Assembly (NCBI GenBank): GCA_900472785.1
Contig: UCJH01000040.1
Span: 1 to 64,000 of the forward strand
Length of the DNA stretch: 64,000 nt
DNA from: Hyphomicrobiales bacterium
GTDB lineage: Bacteria; Pseudomonadota; Alphaproteobacteria; Rhizobiales; Rhizobiaceae
Reading direction: 5' to 3'
Below are positions 59,537 through 64,000 of the stretch, one piece after another. The position numbers were made by a program, and so were the translations under genes. The notes under the pieces were generated by a model, which was not told the origin of the DNA, ran no database searches, and saw only the letters and a program-made list of their open reading frames with translations. Within the stretch, counting starts at the first letter, position 1, and each line of letters starts with the position of its first letter.

Positions 59537-61504
59537 TTAAAAAAGTTCGACGTGAAAGCCGACGGAGCGAGCCGCTACGAGATGCGGTCCGGCATCGGCG
59601 TCCGGCAGCAGGCTTTGCCAGGTTCCACCCTTGTCCGTGGGCAGGCGGAAGGGATGCGGCGCATGGCTGCGGTTGATGACGACGGCAATCCGCGCCGGCT
59701 TTCCGGTCTGTTTGTCGAAGGTCGACAGCAGCATGGCCAGATTGTCGGTTCCGGGGCTCTCCCAGTCGTGCACGCTCATCGGGTGGCCGTCGAGCGTCAT
59801 CCACGCAATGTCGCCATCACCGGTGAAAAAGCCGGTCTGGCTAAAGACGTCGAAGCGCTTGCGGATGGCGGCAAGGGCGGCGGTATGGGCGATCAGGCTG
59901 TCGTCGAGGGCGGCCCAGTCGAGCCAGGTGATGGCATTGTCCTGGCAATAGGCATTGTTGTTGCCGCGCTGGCTGCGACCGCCCTCGTCGCCGGCCGTCA
60001 GCATGATCGCGCCGCGGGTGGCGAACAGCGTGGAGAGAAGGCCCATGACGTCGTGGCGGCGGGCCGAAAGCACCTCATGGTCGCCGGTCGCGCCCTCGAC
60101 GCCGTTGTTCCAGGACTGGTTGTCGCCATGGCCGTCGCGATTGTCCTCGCCGTTGGCCTCGTTGTGTTTTCCGGCATAGGAGACCAGATCCATCAGCGTG
60201 AAGCCGTCATGGGCGGCGATGAAATTGACGCTGCGGGTCGCCTTGCCGTCATTTCGCGAGAAGATATCGGATGAGCCGGCAAGCGCCGTGGCCAGCGCGC
60301 CGATGATATGTCGATCGCCGCGCCAGTAGCGGCGCAGGTCGTCGCGGGCGCGGTCGTTCCATTCGAGGAAGGCCTGCGGGAAATTGCCGAGCTGGTAGCC
60401 GCCGGGACCGATATCCCAGGGCTCGGCGATCAGGATGCGATCCTTCAGCACGGGGTCGGCGAGCATTTCCTGAAGCAGCAGGGCATCGCGGCTGAAGCCG
60501 CTCGGGTCGCGGCCGAGGATCGAGCCGAGATCGAAGCGGAAGCCGTCCACACCGGCCGCTTGCACGAAATGCTTGAGGCTATCGAGGATCAGGCGGCGGA
60601 GGACCGGATGATCGCAGGCAATGGTGTTGCCGCAGCCGGTGTCGTTGATCAGGTTCGCCGGGTGGTCCGTGGCATGCCGGTAGTAGGTCAGGTTGTCGAT
60701 GCCGCGCATCGAGACGGTCGCACCCAACCGGTCGCTCTCTCCGGAATGGTTGAAGACGAGGTCGAGGATGGTGCCGATGCCTTGCTTATGCAAGGTGGCG
60801 ATGGTGTCGCGCAGCTCGGCGATGCCGCCGGGCACGAGGTGCGGGTCAAGCGCCATGAAGGCGACGGGATTGTAGCCCCAGCCATTGCTGAGCCCGAGCG
60901 GCGGCAGGTGGCGCTCATCGATCCAGGCCGTGACGGGCATGAGTTCGATGCAACTGATGCCGATGCGCTTCAGATGGGCGATAACGCAAGGGTGCGCCAG
61001 GGCGCCGACGGTGCCGCGCATGGCCTCGGGAACATCCGGATGCAGCTTGGTGAAGGGACGGACGGCAACCTCGTAGATCAGCCCGCCCGCATCGAAGTGC
61101 GGGGCGGCAGCCGATACCGGCGCACTGGCCACGACGATTGTCTTCGGCACCAGATCGGCCGTGTTGACGCCGAAGGCAGACAGTTGCGGATCGGTGCGGA
61201 ACGGCCGGTCGAGTTCTTTTGCATAGGGATCGACCAGCAGTTTCGATGGATCGAACCAAAGACCCTGATCCGGATCATAAACGCCGTCGGCGCGAAAGCC
61301 GTAACGCGTGCCGACCGGCGCATCGCTCAGCAACAGGCTGTGGACATCGCCGCTGCGCACCATCGGCAACCGACGCAGTTGCTCGCGTCCCTCGCTGTCG
61401 AAGAGGCAGAGATCGATGCGGGAGGCGTGGCGCGACCAGATCGAAAACAGCGTTCCCTGCGGGGTGAGCGTGGCGCCGAGGGGCGGAAGAGCGGATGGCT
61501 GCAT
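59537..61504 (-). CDS. glgX: Glycogen debranching enzyme GlgX
   Basis: Cleaves alpha-1,6 branches from partially degraded glycogen. The 655-residue protein is a GH13 enzyme. An N-terminal CBM48 domain (PPLGATLTPQGTLFSIWSRHA onward) precedes the catalytic barrel with its regions LDLVFNHSGES near 253, the nucleophile aspartate in DGFRFDLGSIL near 325, the acid glutamate in ILIAEPWDIG near 362 and the transition-state aspartate in AAHDGFTLMDLVSY near 434. Start at ATG 61504; the longer frame to 61609 is unlikely. Last gene of the glycogen cluster on the minus strand, but separated from pgm by an opposite-strand VOC gene. Confidence 0.95.
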   Translation of the reverse strand: MQPSALPPLGATLTPQGTLFSIWSRHASRIDLCLFDSEGREQLRRLPMVRSGDVHSLLLSDAPVGTRYGFRADGVYDPDQGLWFDPSKLLVDPYAKELDRPFRTDPQLSAFGVNTADLVPKTIVVASAPVSAAAPHFDAGGLIYEVAVRPFTKLHPDVPEAMRGTVGALAHPCVIAHLKRIGISCIELMPVTAWIDERHLPPLGLSNGWGYNPVAFMALDPHLVPGGIAELRDTIATLHKQGIGTILDLVFNHSGESDRLGATVSMRGIDNLTYYRHATDHPANLINDTGCGNTIACDHPVLRRLILDSLKHFVQAAGVDGFRFDLGSILGRDPSGFSRDALLLQEMLADPVLKDRILIAEPWDIGPGGYQLGNFPQAFLEWNDRARDDLRRYWRGDRHIIGALATALAGSSDIFSRNDGKATRSVNFIAAHDGFTLMDLVSYAGKHNEANGEDNRDGHGDNQSWNNGVEGATGDHEVLSARRHDVMGLLSTLFATRGAIMLTAGDEGGRSQRGNNNAYCQDNAITWLDWAALDDSLIAHTAALAAIRKRFDVFSQTGFFTGDGDIAWMTLDGHPMSVHDWESPGTDNLAMLLSTFDKQTGKPARIAVVINRSHAPHPFRLPTDKGGTWQSLLPDADAGPHLVAARSVGFHVELF

Positions 61505-61753
61505 CGGAGGCACCTTCGTTGTAGCGGGACGGGTAAGCGAGCAGACGAACCCGCGCTTTGGCATTGTTGGTTTAAAGCAGATTTGTCCCCTGTTTGACGC
61601 CGGTTGCAAGCGGTATGTTGTGACGGGGCTGCGCGAGCAGGTCAGTTAAGGCTTTGGTGCCGCCTGTGCAAAACGGTGCGGATGCGCTGGAGAAAGACGG
61701 TTTGGCTCCTATTTCAAGGACGCATCGGAAACACGCAGCGAAAGGATTTCGCA

Positions 61754-62230
61754 ATGGGAAAGAAGAACACGATCTGCCTGTGGTATGACAAGGATGCCGA
61801 AGCCGCCGCCCGCTTCTACGCCGAGACCTTTCCCGACAGCGCGGTCGGTGCTGTTATTCGCGCCCCCGGAAACTACCCGGACGGCAAGGAGGGCGATGTG
61901 CTGGTCGTCGAGTTCACCGTTGTCGGCGTTGCCTGCATCGGCCTGAACGGTGGTTCCACATTCAAACACAGCGAAGCCTTCTCCTTCCAGATCGAAACGG
62001 AAGATCAGGAAGAAACCGACCGCTACTGGAACGCCATCGTCGGCAATGGCGGCAAGGAAAGCGAATGCGGCTGGTGCAAGGACAAGTGGGGTCTGTCCTG
62101 GCAGATCACGCCGCGCGTGCTGAACGAAGCGCTCGTGGTCGGCGGTGAGGAGGCAAAGCGCGCTTTCGACGCGATGATGACCATGCGGAAGATCGACGTC
62201 GCGGCCATCGAGGCGGCGCGGCGCGGATGA
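61754..62230 (+). CDS. VOC-family (PhnB-type) protein
   Basis: A 158-residue vicinal-oxygen-chelate protein of the PhnB/3-dmu-9_3-mt group. The pattern NTICLWYDKDAEAAARFYAETFPDSAVG at the N terminus, the repeat FSFQIETEDQEETDRYWNAIVGNGGKE near residue 77 and the C-terminal CGWCKDKWGLSWQITPRVL are typical. No metal-ligand set is complete, so catalysis is doubtful. The ATG at 61754 has AAAGGA upstream. It reads in the opposite direction between glgX and pgm, splitting the glycogen operon, which is unusual. Confidence 0.87.
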   Translation: MGKKNTICLWYDKDAEAAARFYAETFPDSAVGAVIRAPGNYPDGKEGDVLVVEFTVVGVACIGLNGGSTFKHSEAFSFQIETEDQEETDRYWNAIVGNGGKESECGWCKDKWGLSWQITPRVLNEALVVGGEEAKRAFDAMMTMRKIDVAAIEAARRG

Positions 62231-62287
62231 CCAAAGCCGTCGGTTTCCGGTGCGAGGCTATAATCCCGCACCGGACGCGGTTCGGTC

Positions 62288-64000
<1,713 letters not shown>

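Overview
The window reads as chromosomal DNA of an alphaproteobacterium of the Rhizobiales, most likely Rhizobiaceae. This rests on GC-rich coding bias, neighbourhoods typical of rhizobia (gltX-lysS; a small cox subunit IV gene followed by pntAa-pntAb-pntB; soxBDAG; glgA-pgm-glgX), many LacI-regulated sugar genes, and short intergenic repeats with a CTCCCCC/GGGGGAG core. I see no rRNA, tRNA, CRISPR array, prophage or insertion sequence. Both ends cut genes (lysS at the left, glgA at the right). The first 19 bases are an inverted copy of bases 77-95, which looks like a foldback joint rather than natural sequence.

Layout. 1-4.4 kb: lysS (partial), gltX, a TerC-family membrane protein. 3.7-7.4 kb: a TetR repressor divergent from an EmrA/EmrB-type efflux pair, with two palindromic operators between them. 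7.5-11.5 kb: xylose module (LacI regulator, xylB, xylA). 12-19.6 kb: a second sugar locus with a LacI repressor, ABC importer (ATPase, permease, binding protein), TIM-barrel epimerase/isomerase and Gfo/Idh/MocA dehydrogenase. 19.7-21.8 kb: ParDE toxin-antitoxin and a GH1 beta-glucosidase. 21.8-24.5 kb: FMN reductase, GFA protein and two-subunit aconitase X. 24.5-28.2 kb: trhO, a CYTH protein, eda, DUF533 and a small membrane protein. 28.2-31 kb: a NicO-type Ni/Co exporter with a DUF1007 partner and a LysR regulator. 31-34.2 kb: ornithine/lysine decarboxylase behind a long structured leader, and two GNATs. 34.9-38.6 kb: a minus-strand run of creatininase-family protein, COG0523 metallochaperone GTPase, WD40 protein and a spermidine-synthase-like protein. 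38.7-42.2 kb: MarR, LacI, 2-hydroxyacid dehydrogenase, class I amidotransferase-like hydrolase. 42.6-46 kb: a GGDEF-EAL protein and an acyl-amino-acid/autoinducer-synthase-like protein with a CtrA-type box. 46.1-49.6 kb: cox subunit IV and transhydrogenase. 49.6-51.7 kb: DUF992, TPR lipoprotein, rpsU. 52-57.2 kb: heterotetrameric sarcosine oxidase. 57.4-59.5 kb: SDR/TetR divergon and a MaoC dehydratase. 59.5-64 kb: glycogen genes glgX, pgm and glgA, interrupted by an opposite-strand VOC gene.

Functionally the window is mostly catabolic: xylose, an unidentified sugar, beta-glucosides, KDPG, hydroxyproline-type compounds and sarcosine. Regulator genes sit beside several of these loci, and their probable operators can be read directly. 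No locus is obviously a new defence or mobile system. The least explained loci are the CtrA-boxed acyl-synthase-like gene beside the c-di-GMP protein, the long leader before the decarboxylase, the creatininase/COG0523/WD40 operon, and the dehydrogenase-epimerase-ABC sugar module.
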